Shown piece after piece: positions 21,320 through 32,717 of a stretch of 64,000 nt of DNA. Origin of the DNA: Filosporella fistucella. Taxonomy: Eukaryota; Ascomycota; Leotiomycetes; Helotiales. Both the position numbers and the translations under genes were made by a program. Each line of letters opens with the position of its first letter. Position 1 is the stretch's first letter. The notes below the pieces were generated by a model. That model worked only from the letters and a program-made list of their open reading frames with translations. It searched no databases and was not told where the DNA came from. The DNA lies in NCBI GenBank assembly GCA_030077755.1, contig JAQJZZ010000010.1, forward strand, positions 2,418,001 to 2,482,000. The letters run 5' to 3'.

Positions 21320-24033
21320 ATGGATCCTGATATGGACATGGTTATGGGAATACCTGGAGATGATATAGGACCACCGCCACCACCTGATAACCCTTCATCA
21401 TCAAAACCACCTCAACAAAGTATCGAAGAATTCTGGGAGAGTACAATCTCAAAAGCTCCAGGGAAGGTCTCCAACATCTTTCCCCGAAGCCTTTATGCAA
21501 ATATTCTTTCCCCGAAGAAAACCTCAGGCGATGCATCAATTCGAAATGCGGCGGCGAGCTATGAGGCTGCGGCTGAAGCCTGTCGCACAAAAGTCGCTAG
21601 GATCGTGAGAGAATGCCACCGTACGAATCAAAAGTATGTTGACTGCGATTTTGATCTCGAGGAGGATTTCTTCCGTTCTCATAAGAATTGTCTAGAGGGT
21701 CTTGAGACCAGGGACGAAGACGATTCTGACGGACAAGTGGTCAATACCAGAGAGCTCAACAATGCAATTAGCACTCTCATTGACAGTAGACTACTTGGAG
21801 GAATTACAAGTTTACCGTTCGAACTAGCTCCCCTCAAAGCAGTCCTAGACAAGGATACCAGAAGAAATAGTGGGCCTGCTTGTGTTCATCGCATCGACTG
21901 GATTTTCGAGAACCCCTCATTCACCGAGGACGGATTCTCAACTTCAGACGTTCATCAGGGTGCGAATGGCGATTGTTGGTGGATTGCTGCTGTCGCAACA
22001 CTCTGCTCTATGCCTGGACTTCTGGAAAAAGTCTGTGTTGCACGTGACGAAAACTGTGGAGTCTATGGCTTTGTGTTCTTTCGAGATGGAGAGTGGATCA
22101 GTGTCGTTGTAGACGATGCGCTGTATCTCAATGTCCCTGACTATGATGCTGATTATGATGACTACGATCCATCAGGAGAAAAAGAACAAAAGTACAAGAA
22201 ATATCACCAGACTGGGTCCAGCGCTCTGCACTTTGCCAAGTGCCATAGCCAGAATGAAACTTGGCTGCCTATTTTGGAGAAGGCTTATGCCAAAGCCCAT
22301 GGCGACTACGAGGCAATTGCTGGTGGCAATCCAGGCGAGGCTGTTGAGGATATGACAGGTGGTGTGACAACGAGATTAATGACGAACAAGATTTTGAACA
22401 AGCAGAAATTGTTTGTTGAGTTGATGAATAAGGATAAAGAATTTATCTTCGCGGTTTCTTCGCCATGGTGGGGTCGAGATACTGAAGCGAGGCAAGGCCT
22501 CGCGTTGGGTCATGCTTATTCTGTTCTGAATGCTGTAGAAGAGACAGGTGAAAATGGCGAGAAGGTGCAGCTTGTTTTGATTCGGTGGGTGACCCCAGGC
22601 TGTATTGAAAAATATTATCCCAACTGATGGTGGTGTAGTAATCCTTGGGGCAAGCGATCATGGAATGGAAAAGGTGAGTGGAGTGGTGCTTGGAGCGATG
22701 GGTCCAAAGAATGGACTCCATACGTACGTAGACCCCCAATTTCTCTCAATCAGTACCAATTCCATCAGAAACGATGCTAATATAATTCATGTAGTGGATG
22801 AAGAAGCTCGATCATTCATTCGGCGATGACGGAGTATTCTGGATGTCCTTCAAAGATTTCTGTCGCAAATTTGATGTTGTTAACCGAACACGACTCTTCG
22901 ATGAGCAATGGGTTATTGTGCAACAGTGGACGTCAGTTCATGTTCCTTGGATTGATGGATACCTGAAGACAAAGTTTGTTGTTGAGATCAAAAAAGCTGG
23001 ACCTGTAGTTGTGGTTCTCCGGCAGGTAAGCAAACCCTTCAATGCCTGCAGGCTTCCCATAGTGACATATTGGTAGCTGGATGATCGCTACTTCAAGGGT
23101 CTCGAAGGGCAATACTGGTTTGATCTCCAATTTAGACTCCAAGCCAAGGGGGCTGAAGTCGGAGAGCACATTGTTCATGCTCGCTCTCCAGTCAATTACA
23201 ACGATAGATCCATATCTGCTGAAGTCGAGTTAGAGCCTGGTTTGTATGAAGTGCTCCCGAGGATGACTGCCAACAGAACAACAGCTCGTCCTCACTTGGA
23301 AGAGGTCGTCAAGTTAAACGCAGAGAAGAACCCGGAGAAGTTGAAGCAGATTGGAATGAATTATGATATCGCTCATGCAAAAGGGGGATTCGAGCAAGAA
23401 GAACTGCAGAAGAAAGAGAGAGAGAAGAAGAAATTGGAGGCTGAAAAGAAGAAAGAGGAGGAGGCACTTGCAAAAGCAAGGGAAGAAGAGTCCAAGAAAG
23501 AGATTGTGGTAATTCTCAAGGATGAAGTGAAAGATGATGCTAAGCAAGAAGAGAAAACGGAAGATGAGAAATTGTCTAAAAAGGACTCAAAAGAAGAGAT
23601 CAAAGCTGCGACCAAGGAGGAATCCAAAGATGAACTCAAAGAGGAACCTAAGGAGGAGCCAAAGGAAGAAATAAAAGAGGAAGCTAGAGACGAGGCCAAA
23701 GCCGAAGTCAAGATCGAGTCCAAGGAGCCCGCAAATGAAGAAAAGAAGGAAGAAGGCAAAGCCGCCCCAGTCTCAAGCTCTCAAAAACCTCAAGGCTCAC
23801 TTCCACATTCTGGCTCAGCACAAGATGCCGGAGACGTCGAAAAGGAAGAGAAGAAAGACAAGATCGTCGTCGAATTCGAAGTCAAAGAGAAGCTTGCATT
23901 AGATGTTGAACCAGCAGAGAATCCTTGGAATGCAGTGACAGTTATTGGGCTTCTGGTTTACTCTAAGGATCCCGAGACGAAAATTACTTTGATCAAGCCT
24001 GAATTAGAAGAGGATATGGAGAATGGTCTCTGA
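21320..24033 (+). CDS. calpain-family cysteine protease with charged C-terminal tail
   Basis: Clan CA C2 (calpain) protease, intracellular. Exons 21320-22584, 22639-22723, 22795-23025, 23077-24033 give 845 aa. The catalytic triad is visible: Cys219 in ANGDCWWIAA, His398 in GLALGHAYSVL and Asn423 in RNPWG, the last codon pair being rebuilt across intron 1 (CG|T AAT CCT). It is followed by the family's W..GAWSDGSKEW and FWMSFKDF blocks, and a beta-rich second domain (EGQYWFDLQFRLQ). From about residue 575 the chain becomes a long Lys/Glu-rich segment of near repeats (KEEPKEEPKEEIKEE and similar, about 120 residues), probably a coiled or disordered tail. There are no EF-hands, so calcium control through a penta-EF-hand domain is not expected. 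The start is the ATG at 21320; the upstream frame opens with GTG. Confidence 0.9.
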
Positions 24034-24341
24034 TTTGGAGAATGTGTGGTCTGCTACTGACGAAGTGGTTTGGAATGTCTTTGTGGTGTCATTTCGCTAG
24101 ATGGACACTTTCCTACGTCACATAATATATCTCATGATAGTGAAAGAGAGCATTTATGACGTCTCCTTGTTGAAAACCCGGCAAACATCATACTATAAAT
24201 CACTTTTGACCTGTGTCCTTCTTGGGGAAACATTGTTCTTGACTCAGCTTGAGCAAGTCACACGTTTTGAAGCCAATTCTTTGCGGATCTGATATCTTCA
24301 TTGAGATCTAGTACCTAACCATATAAATATAGTCCAGCACA
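24034..24341. other. convergent spacer
   Basis: 3' flanks of the calpain gene and the Cys-rich secreted gene. Nothing else seen. Confidence 0.4.
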
Positions 24342-24803
24342 CTATACCAAAGCACCCATTTTCTCAAAATCCAAGCCCCCGTTCTTGTTGCCCGAGTCTT
24401 TCACCTTCTCATCTAAGCTCACCCACTCTGACACACTGGTATTGCTCCAGCTCAAGCGGTAAGGTTTTTAACTACAAATTGAAATTAAGAAATTATATGA
24501 GTACATCTAAAAGGTTTTTACATACCAAGTGTAAGGATAGTTGTAGGTCACGCAGTAGCTGGAGAATGGTGGAATCTCGTAGCATTCAATTCTGTGGCAG
24601 GTTCCCTTCCAGCAGTACTGGTCGGAAAGACAGCTTCGTTTGCTGAGCATATCGCGAGCAGCCAAAGACTGGCTGGCCTCGAACTCACCAGGCTCGAGGT
24701 CGGTGAACTTGACAACTTCGACAGTGAAAGGAGGGCCCTCGGTGGGTGCTGGAGCAGCAGAGACGAGGCCAATGAAGGCGAGAACGGCCATGGTGATCTT
24801 CAT
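24342..24803 (-). CDS. small secreted cysteine-rich protein with Kex2-type propeptide
   Basis: 128-residue precursor from exons 24803-24526 and 24450-24342. The signal peptide MKITMAVLAFIGLVSAAPA is followed by an acidic propeptide (EVVKFTDLEPGEFEASQSLA) and a dibasic LSKR site, where Kex2 would cut. The mature part then starts SCLSDQYCWKGTCHRIECYE and has six cysteines if the intron ends at the TTGAG acceptor, which restores a TGC codon at the junction; another acceptor 6 nt on also keeps the frame. The tail is Ser/Lys/Gly-rich with no cysteines. Size, processing site and cysteine number fit a secreted effector-like or antimicrobial-like peptide, but no known family is recognised. A TATA element lies about 125 nt upstream. 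Confidence 0.72.
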
Positions 24804-24924
24804 GTTGAAGATGGTAGGAAGTGGATGCTTTGAGTGTTGGGAGTGCTTGTTGAAGGTGTTGTTTGGAGTGGAAGTAGAATGGATTTGATGTGGATGATTT
24901 GCAAGAAGGAGGGAGATATTCAGT

Positions 24925-24932
24925 CTTATATA
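24925..24932 (-). promoter_or_regulatory. TATA box of the Cys-rich secreted gene
   Basis: TATATAAG on the minus strand, about 125 nt before the ATG at 24803 and followed by a pyrimidine-rich leader (TCTCCCTCCTTCTTGC), as in strongly transcribed fungal genes. Confidence 0.5.
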
Positions 24933-26923
24933 CTTCAACCTGCGCTCCAAGGAAGTAGAAGATAGATTCAACAGTTGACTCGTCCGGTATGGAGGGACAA
25001 CATCCGAAGTCTTTGTGGTGAGTTATTGCGAGCTTGTATGTTGTAACGTCCAACAATGGAAGACAGTATCACATTGACGGCCCGTTACTTCCAGAATCCT
25101 GATTCTCGACAAAATTCAAGGCATTTTGTCATAGATGATGTTTTCATTGAATACTATCTTGCAAGGATAGCCATGTATTACGTGTAACACAACCTTAAAA
25201 GAGACTAATCATGTCCGTTGTCACTAAATCCTGGCGATACCATTTGTATTTTTGACCCCAATCACAGGGGTTGACGCAGCTGAGCTGTTTAGTAGTAAAT
25301 GAACTTTTTTGGAATCAAATTCGATGGAGTACTCTTAAAGCTAAGGACTATTGTATTTCAATGGATCACTTTCAAGTAGCGAAAGGCTCTAGCCGCACCC
25401 AAATTCTATCTGCCATTTTCTTCAGCTTAGGAATGAAAGTTGCGGAAAGATAAATGAAGCTATACCCAATCTGGAAGATCATGTTAAGATAAATCTCATG
25501 CTGTGGAACAGATAGTCTCTTCTACAAAGTAATTCAAAGCATCCAAACAAGGACCGGATCTTCGGGCCTCTAAATAATCTCATTCAAATTGAATTCCTAG
25601 CTTTTAGATGAGATTCACTTACTTCTTGCTTCGTTTGACTGAATATTGTTGAGGTAAGTGAGGGGCATGATATGCACCTGGGTGGATTCTTTCTCGTGAT
25701 TTGTGGCGTTATTCTGACTTCTTCTCTCCTCTTCAGGGGAGACATTCTTGAAGCCCATTTCAAGCTATTGGTTAGACAAATACAAAACCTTAACTCCAAT
25801 AGGATGTCATATTATCCAGTTTCTATAAGCGATAAGATCTATTGAGTTCCAATTATCTCGGTTGAGTTACCCGCAACCCTTGACGAACTGTGCCGCAAAA
25901 TAACCTTAATGCTTGCAGCACACTTTAGTGATTGCGGCGAAGCTTGTGTACATAATACCTACATGAACTTCGTCTATTATGTCCCAAAGGGACTCTTGGC
26001 TTCGCTTCACTGCGGGCCGCCTCTTGTTGCCATCGTTCACTGGATGGATGCTGCCGTAGGATAGTCCGTCCCAGTCCGATGTTTCTGGTAGCTTGATGCG
26101 GCATAATGCTTGTGGCTGGGGTCTTGTCCGAATGTAGATACGTACGTCAGGATAGAGATTCCGGTGTGGGTTCAATGATATAAGATGATTTCATTGGAGG
26201 AACTGCTGGTGTCATTCCCGTGGCTGTACCTGGCTATATTGGCTATATTGAGAAGGCGGGAAGGTTCAGTTCCAAAAGCTTGAATTTTTTTAGACCGTTG
26301 AACCCCTGATTTGGATAACGATCCTAAATTCCCAGCATGGCTTGTTGCTAAATATTGTGAAGGTGGCATGCTCCAATAGGAACTCCCTCAAAGATGTGAT
26401 GTGTTGTTGTATCTTGGTCTATCAGTCGCGATATGGTTCGAATATCTCCGGTTCCCGCTTGACTTCCGAAACATCCACCTAGGGCGCCTGCAAAGATCTC
26501 ATGCAAACCAAACCATTTTTGGCCTTTATGAGGGGATTCAGCTTGAGAATACGGACAATCCCTTGAGCACAGCATCCATTGTGCCCCAAAACTAACAAGT
26601 GATATCGATACCAGGAGTGTTCAATGTCGGTCCGGCCATCCTGAGATGATGTACGGCTTTCTAGATAAGGTTGAATGATGAATCTCAAGTTTCGGGGCCG
26701 ATGGACACTTTTGGTGGGAATGGTATGAGCTCAGACAGGCTTCGTTTGCAAATCAGAGCATGTGGACCGGAACAATCCAAAGATCTAACGACTTAGAAAA
26801 GCTTAGCTCAAGGTGTTAGACTTGAAGCGATCATCCTAGTATTATGCTTCATTCTAAACCTGTCTGCTGTACATGCGCGGCGTAGTGCATGTGGAATGTT
26901 CCCATCACGTGAAAGTCACGCTG
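24933..26923. other. gene-poor region with protein-like fragments
   Basis: Almost 2 kb without a supported gene. Minus-strand open frames at 26688-26479, 26575-26348, 26369-26172 and 26175-25906 follow each other closely in changing frames and contain bits such as GLHEIFAGALGGCFGSQAG, so this may be a decayed gene; I cannot name it. Confidence 0.35.
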
Positions 26924-28130
26924 CTAACTACTACCCGCGAACATGAATCGACTTCCGACAGTACATGGCACCAGTTTTCCTGGCATCTCCTTCTCAATTT
27001 CATACTTCGCTCTCCAGCCGGAACAATGGCCCGGGAGAAGAACATCGGGGGCTAAGGCCTTAAAATCCTTGACAGCTTTTGGTACATTGGCTTCTTGCTC
27101 TTCTCCGACAAGATGAAATCCTCCAATGACTGCATGCAATGGTATTTCATCCCCAAGAAGGCTGATCGCATGTTTTGTGGCATTTATGACCCCACGGTGA
27201 CTACATCCTGTAAACAGCACGATTCCCTTGCCTTGATGTCATCAGCTAGCATCGTTCAGATAAGAGAATCTGTCATAGATACCTTTCAGGTTGCACATCA
27301 GAAACCTTTCGTCCATAATATCTTCATCCTTCTCCCATTGTCCAGTCTGCTTATCAAATCGAATCGCATTCCTCAGTCCCTTCTCGTAGGGTGTCACAGC
27401 TGGAATTTCTCCTGAGATTAGGAACATATTGTCAAGAACAGTATGAGTCTTATCATTTTTCTCAACTCTTCCCCCAAGAGATGTTATCTCATCGAAAGTA
27501 GGATCTGCTTCCATTGATACTGGAATTTCTCCAATGTTGAAGCCTCGGTAATCCGGTCGAGCCGGATGGAGATCCACGGTCAAGGGGACAGCAGCGGAAC
27601 CAGAAGCTGCTTTTGATTGAGTTATCATCTCCACTGATTTCAACATACCGCCTGTTTCTGTTAAAATGTTTCTACATAAACATCTAGAGACGTACCAGAA
27701 TGGTCCCGGTGCCAATGAGAAAGCTGGATGCGTTCGACTGCGGCCAAGTCGATTCCAAGTCGTTTCACATTTCGCTCCCACATGTCCTCCTCAGGGCCTG
27801 TGTCAAATAGTATACTATGCTTGAGCTTGCCTCTTGTTGCTGTCTCTTGATCGTTAGCGACGCCAGCCCTGCAGAGAAAACGACTCGTGACCTGACCACA
27901 AGTATAGACAACCCATGAGCTCCGCAACATATAGACTTCATAGGCCATTCCTTTTTTACATCGCCTCGATTTGAAATATTTGATGGCTGAGAAAGGGCAA
28001 TGTTTGGTACTCTCCCGAAGTTTGTGACTGTATCTGGTGATGTTGATGACATGATGTCGATCTCGTTGTCAATGATCACGACTGCCTCCAGGGAGTCGAC
28101 CTCATCGAGGACATAGTTTTTTGAAGCCAT
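26924..28130 (-). CDS. metallo-beta-lactamase-fold protein (frame join uncertain)
   Basis: Protein of the metallo-beta-lactamase superfamily, nearest in layout to the dihydropteroate/ribofuranosyl-aminobenzene phosphate synthase-like group. Exons: about 28130-27892, 27868-27696, 27651-27283, 27231-26924, roughly 362 aa. The zinc site HWHRDHSGG is formed across the 27695-27652 intron; CCGAHGLSILV, ILFDTGPEEDMWERN, FTGCSHRG, AVIGGFHL and PGHCSGW are further family blocks and supply later metal ligands. The chain from LSILV to KLKHSILFDTG needs a frame change inside 27868-27912: either a 23-nt GT..AG gap, a 44-nt intron that would delete the LSILV strand, or a frameshift. The remaining junctions are normal, with 44-51 nt introns. 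Confidence 0.72.
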
Positions 28131-28892
28131 TTCGTTTGTTTTAAAACAAAGTCGTTCAATCAATGAGAAGTTGAATATGGATTTAAGAAGTACTTAAAGT
28201 GTGAAACCTGAAGAATAGAGGAGGCGGGGCAGATGATGTGCCGAGGAGGCTAATCCGTTCCCGTTAGCCGCTCTTCGGAAAATCTTAAATTAACGTCAAC
28301 GACGATGGATCTCTTGAAAGTACGGAGAGAATAGCATAATATTTCGATCAAAGATGAGTTCCGGATTATCAAAAGTGTCAAAGAAGAAAAGCACTGACAA
28401 TTTAAAGAATGGCAAGAAGGCGCCATATGGAGTAAGCACGAGAAGTAATCATGCATAATCGCCACAGTGCATCTACCAGGATGTATTCCACATCCCATGG
28501 AAAAGATATACCTGACCGATTTTTCTGCCGTCCGTTCATACAAGGGTTACGGCAAGCTCAATTATGAGAAGCAATTTGAACTGCTTGGGTCGCGGTCTTT
28601 CAACGCCATATTATATAACTACTTCTGTCTCTTAGCCCCTGTAGTTAGGAGGAGAATTAAGCAAAAGCATTAATATAGACGAAGTCACTGAGAAATAATT
28701 CACATTGTTGCACAGAGACTGGATTTGACCAAAACGGTCTGTCTTATGCCTATCGACCAAAAAGAATGGACCCGCCCCAGTATCATAGAATCATCCAAAG
28801 ATTTGTTTCCTCCGGGTGTGAGAAGAGGAACAAATAAATGATATAACCACGCCACGTGCGTGACTAAAATCAGCTCACCGATCTTTGCTTCT
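28131..28892. other. tandem spacer
   Basis: Between the MBL-fold gene start and the coiled-coil gene end, both on the minus strand. No gene supported. It should hold the promoter of the MBL-fold gene. Confidence 0.4.
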
Positions 28893-29338
28893 TCAAACCT
28901 TCGCGCGCAGCTCAGCAAGCTTGGTTTCCATCATCTCCTGGACTTGTTTCATGTCTCTCACCTGGCCCTTCAGCTTTGCTTTATCCTGGCTGAGTTCGCG
29001 GATCATCTGGTGGGTGTTTTTCACCGCAGCATTGGAGATGGATATTTCGGATATTAAAAAGACTGTCATGTCTCTCAAGACCTCTAAATCCTTGTCTCTG
29101 TCAGCGGTGGCCTTTGCCACAGTTTTCTTGAGACGGTAACAAGACACAATAACCTCACTCCTTTAGGTGAACTTTGAATATTGCTTGGCTTTCTCTTGCG
29201 TTTTGATTAGTAGAATATATACGGAGCAATTGCTGCTTCTAAGATTTGCCTGAGTTGCCTAATTTGAGTGCTTTCACGATTTCTACTACAATGTTTGGGA
29301 GTCTCAAGGAACTGATGTGCATTCAAGAGAAGCTCCAT
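28893..29338 (-). CDS. small coiled-coil protein
   Basis: Proposed 127 aa from exons 29338-29223 and 29160-28893 (62-nt intron, GTATAT donor, CTAAAG acceptor). The long C-terminal exon alone has no ATG near its start (it would open with GTG), so an upstream exon is needed; the frame runs through ...ILEAAIAPSEVIVSCYRLKK. The second exon is a heptad-type helix (DLEVLRDMTVFLISEISIS, then IRELSQDKAKLKGQVRDMKQ). No other domain. It begins 68 nt downstream of the end of the 2EXR gene, so it could also be mistaken for part of that transcript. Confidence 0.42.
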
Positions 29339-29405
29339 TGGGAAGATGTGTTGATACTCTTCACTCTATGGATATGATTGTTTATTGTACAAGTACACTC
29401 GACAC

Positions 29406-30437
29406 TTATCTATTCTGCGGTCCACCTTGTCCTGGCTGCTGTTCCTTCCAAGCCCGTTTTCGTTCAGCACGAGCCTGAAATAAAAATCATGAGCTTCTCC
29501 CCAGCATGCCGACAGCCTTTCAATATCATACTATCCTCCACGCACCTCCTGCGGAAGCACTTCATCATACTGTCTGCCAGGTGGACCTACTTGCTTCTTA
29601 CTTCGTCGTTTCTTCTTTCCGTCTCCCTTGTTGGTCAAGCTTTCCTTGTAGAGATATTCCTGGAATGAATTAGCCTTGGATCTCCGAAAACGTATGTCAC
29701 TGCCTCACCAGAAATTCTTTGAACTGAGTCACGTCTCTATGAAGGAACAACTGTGGAGATGGCCCCTTTGGCATAACAACAGTAGTATCGGCATCATCTA
29801 AGTAACCTCTTCCCCAATGTGCAAGGAATCGCGGGAACACTAGTCTGCGTCGACCATAATTCAAAAGGAGCTGAGAAACGTACAACGGCATGGTGCGGTC
29901 TAGTATGGGGCGCATTCTGTTTTCGACATGGCTGCTGACAGCTAGGAATCGCTTTCCAGGTGGAAGGGCAGATTTACTGTTGTCTCCGTTCAACGTTGAA
30001 ACCTCTTGACAAAACTTCGCCGCCGCCGCTCCTTCAGGAATATAAAGTCCATCTCGAGATAAGTCCATGTAAACCGGAATACCACCGAGGCTGGCTTGAA
30101 GGCAGGGTGTATAATATATCAAAGCGGCAGCGCGTGCCTCTTTACAGACTTGTAGAGCCACTGGGATTTTGTAAGATGCAATTAATTGGCGTTGGCGCTC
30201 CTTGGTAGCCTCAGATTCCACGACCTTGATGCCTAGAGTGACGACAGTGGGGCCTGGAAGGGAGAAGATCCATATGAGAAGGCGCAATTCGATCGGAAGA
30301 GATTTGAATTGCGGGAAGGTTGAAAGATCTTGTGGCATGTCGGCGATGGAGAGACGAGAGACCGAGGGGAGGTTGTGATTCGAGGACCCTGGAAGAGTTT
30401 TCAAACTCAGACGGGGATGGGATTGAGAGGAGTCCAT
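29406..30437 (-). CDS. 2EXR-domain protein
   Basis: Fungal 2EXR-type protein, a family common in Leotiomycetes and of unknown biochemical role. Exons 30437-29709, 29659-29546 and 29474-29406 give 303 aa. The motif FKSLPIELRLLIWIFSLPGP near residue 45 is the hallmark (Leu-Pro-x-Glu-[IL]-R-x-x-[IV]-W), followed by ALQVCKEARAAAL, the second conserved block. The unspliced frame stops right after FLVRQ; a GTGAGG donor there joins on to EYLYKESLTNKGDGKKKRRS and a final basic, Gln-rich exon, which reads far more naturally. The upstream frame to 30461 begins with TTG, so the ATG at 30437 is used. Nuclear location is suggested only by the basic tail. Confidence 0.8.
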
Positions 30438-32163
30438 GACTGCTTGAAGAGATCTATACAAAGATTGAAGAGATCTTACGAAGAGATCTGTTCAATGAAG
30501 TAGGTGGTTTGTGATGAGAGGTTGTGAAGCGAGTTGTCTCGCGCGAGAGAAGTTGACGTGTTGTCGACAGGCAAAAGAGCGAGAAGAATATCGACTTTGA
30601 AAGATGGAGCAGGCTCAAGCGCCAAAACGGGACGTGAGCTAGCTAAATGGAGAAAGCTAAGCCCAATCTATGAACAAATTTGCAAATGCGTGTGAACTTG
30701 ACGCCAGGTATTCCTTTCCGGCCGGAAAACCTTTGCTGCTATAGTGGTGGGCGTCTTGTTGGCTCAATGATAGGTAATACATGTAGATCAATATCCAGAG
30801 CAATACATTATTAGAGTTTGGCTCGGATATCCGAGATATCCAGCTTCATGCCCGGCATCTAGAATCGTAGGTGTATGCAGACATTGAATCATTAGCGAAG
30901 GCAGAAATGAATGGTCTTCTGTATTCTTCAAATTACTAGCATTTTCATCTACTTGTGACTTCAAGCTTCTTGAATGTTGTCCATTGTTTTAATCAAGGGA
31001 AGTTATGGGTTGTTTATACCCATCCTGTTGCCCCTTTCCATTCCCGTTTGCGTCTCGAGTCTCTATCAAACACTTCATTGTATTGTTTCCCTTGGGCACC
31101 GGACTGCCAGTTTTCTGGTTCGATGAACCATTGTCTGCGATTTTTTATCTAGAGATTGACTTAGCAATGTCTGAGGCACTTGATGCCTCGTTTTCTTTCA
31201 GCCATAAACTCTACTTTTGGCGAGAATGGAGTTCCGTCCACAGAGCCACAACGGCTTCTTTAAGCACAAACCTTTCCCACTGGCCTTCTTCACCAAAAGA
31301 AAGTGAACATTCTGTCTCATGAAGTCAAATAACCATATATGAAAGGGGTGCTGTCACAATTTACTGCAATCCAAACCAGCCCCTCAACTAAATGTCATAA
31401 TCTAGGTAAATGTCTAATCGAGTGTGAAGGCTGCCAGAACCTCGGTTTTTAGCGAAGAACTTTTGTATCTTACAAGTTAGAGCAAGGAGTTCAACACCTT
31501 CAAATATCTGGCGCGCTGGAACAGCGAAAGGAGTTTAAGTTTTAGATCCGTAACGACGTCAAACGGCCTCTCTATACTTGTGAAAATACTCTTCGTATTC
31601 ATCTTGTCAACCTATAACAAGAATCAACGACGTAGTTATGTATCATGCCTATGGTATCTTTTCAAATGTGAATTATCTGGAGTCAGCATCACGTTTGAGA
31701 AAAGGTAAATCATGACCGAATTCCAATCTGATTGACATCAAGCAATTGGACAGGTTAATAGCATTTACAGAAAAGATTCTTCATATATCTTTCACCAAAT
31801 ACAAATCGTGACAAAAGATTGTCAAGAATTACAGTTACAAACCCGTTTGCACTGTTTGATGGAACGAGACTTCGGAAACCAAAATGAGGCATGCTGCAGC
31901 TAAGGGTATCTTGAGATTTCTCCTTCATCCGGACTCGAATTATATCCCACTTGATTGAGAAGTCTCGCTTGCAGACGCTGAGAAATGCGCGGTAAGTCAT
32001 GTGCAAATCTGGCGATTTGGATGAGAACCTGCATGATGTCGCAATTTCCGGCGACATTTAGATTTTTCTTCCACGACCATCTCACAGGTGCTAATAAAGC
32101 GTTACCAAAGTTGAATACTTGAGATGATATCGTTTTGTATGTCGAGCCCTTCATGCTTTCAAA
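30438..32163. other. intergenic, no gene recognised
   Basis: No supported coding region in about 1.7 kb. The minus frame at 32154-31900 opens with ATG but has no recognisable features. The 5' part must carry the promoter of the 2EXR gene. Confidence 0.4.
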
Positions 32164-32322
32164 ATGGATTCCGGATTGAGCATTCGCTTAGAATATGTCC
32201 ACGCCCTGGCCCTGGAGGAATTTGACCTTGTATTGCCAGAGTTGACTCGCGCTCGCATCCCCCGTGCTGTGAAGAGGATTAAAATCTGTTTCCGTGATAT
32301 CGTTCCTCGTCAATGTTACTGA
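32164..32322 (+). CDS. small ORF, 52 residues, unknown
   Basis: An ATG in a good context (TCAAAATGGA) opens a 52-residue frame that reads like protein: LEYVHALALEEFDLVLPEL followed by basic TRARIPRAVKRIKICFRD. It has an acidic/hydrophobic helix then a strongly basic part, with two cysteines. The frame is closed by a stop just upstream, so it is not an exon continuing from the left without splicing. It may be a small gene, an exon, or a fragment of a lost gene. Confidence 0.3.
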   Translation: MDSGLSIRLEYVHALALEEFDLVLPELTRARIPRAVKRIKICFRDIVPRQCY

Positions 32323-32717
32323 AAAACCTTGATGCTACAGGCATTTATAACCTAACGGCTCTTCCTCGTTAAGCGAGAACACTCTACTACAATATAGGGG
32401 GGCGAGGAATCTTTCCACGAATCGCGGGTGAATCAAAATTCAGCATGATTCTTACACGAAACAAACAACCAGAGTCTGATTAAAGCATATGGTTGTATTG
32501 CTTCACTGCAGTCAAAGTTGATTTATACCACAAAAGAGAAAAGTTCTCGGTGATTGAAGCAAGATATACAAATACCAAACTCATCGGAACTACTCCGAGG
32601 AAACATTGGACTCTGCAACAAACAGGCAAAAACTTTCAATCCTTTTGGTCTCATTTAAAAGCAAGAAAGTCATTATTCCCTTGATATCCCTTCCGCATCT
32701 ACTCTACAGTCCTTTAC
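32323..32717. other. convergent spacer
   Basis: 3' side of the hydrophobin-like gene. A 63-residue plus-strand frame (32493-32684) has no features and is not called. Confidence 0.4.

Noticed and set aside
23373..23759. Ser/Phe-rich minus ORF in the calpain tail
   Set aside because: Mirror of the Lys/Glu repeat codons (AAG/GAG read as CTT/CTC); an artefact of the repeat.
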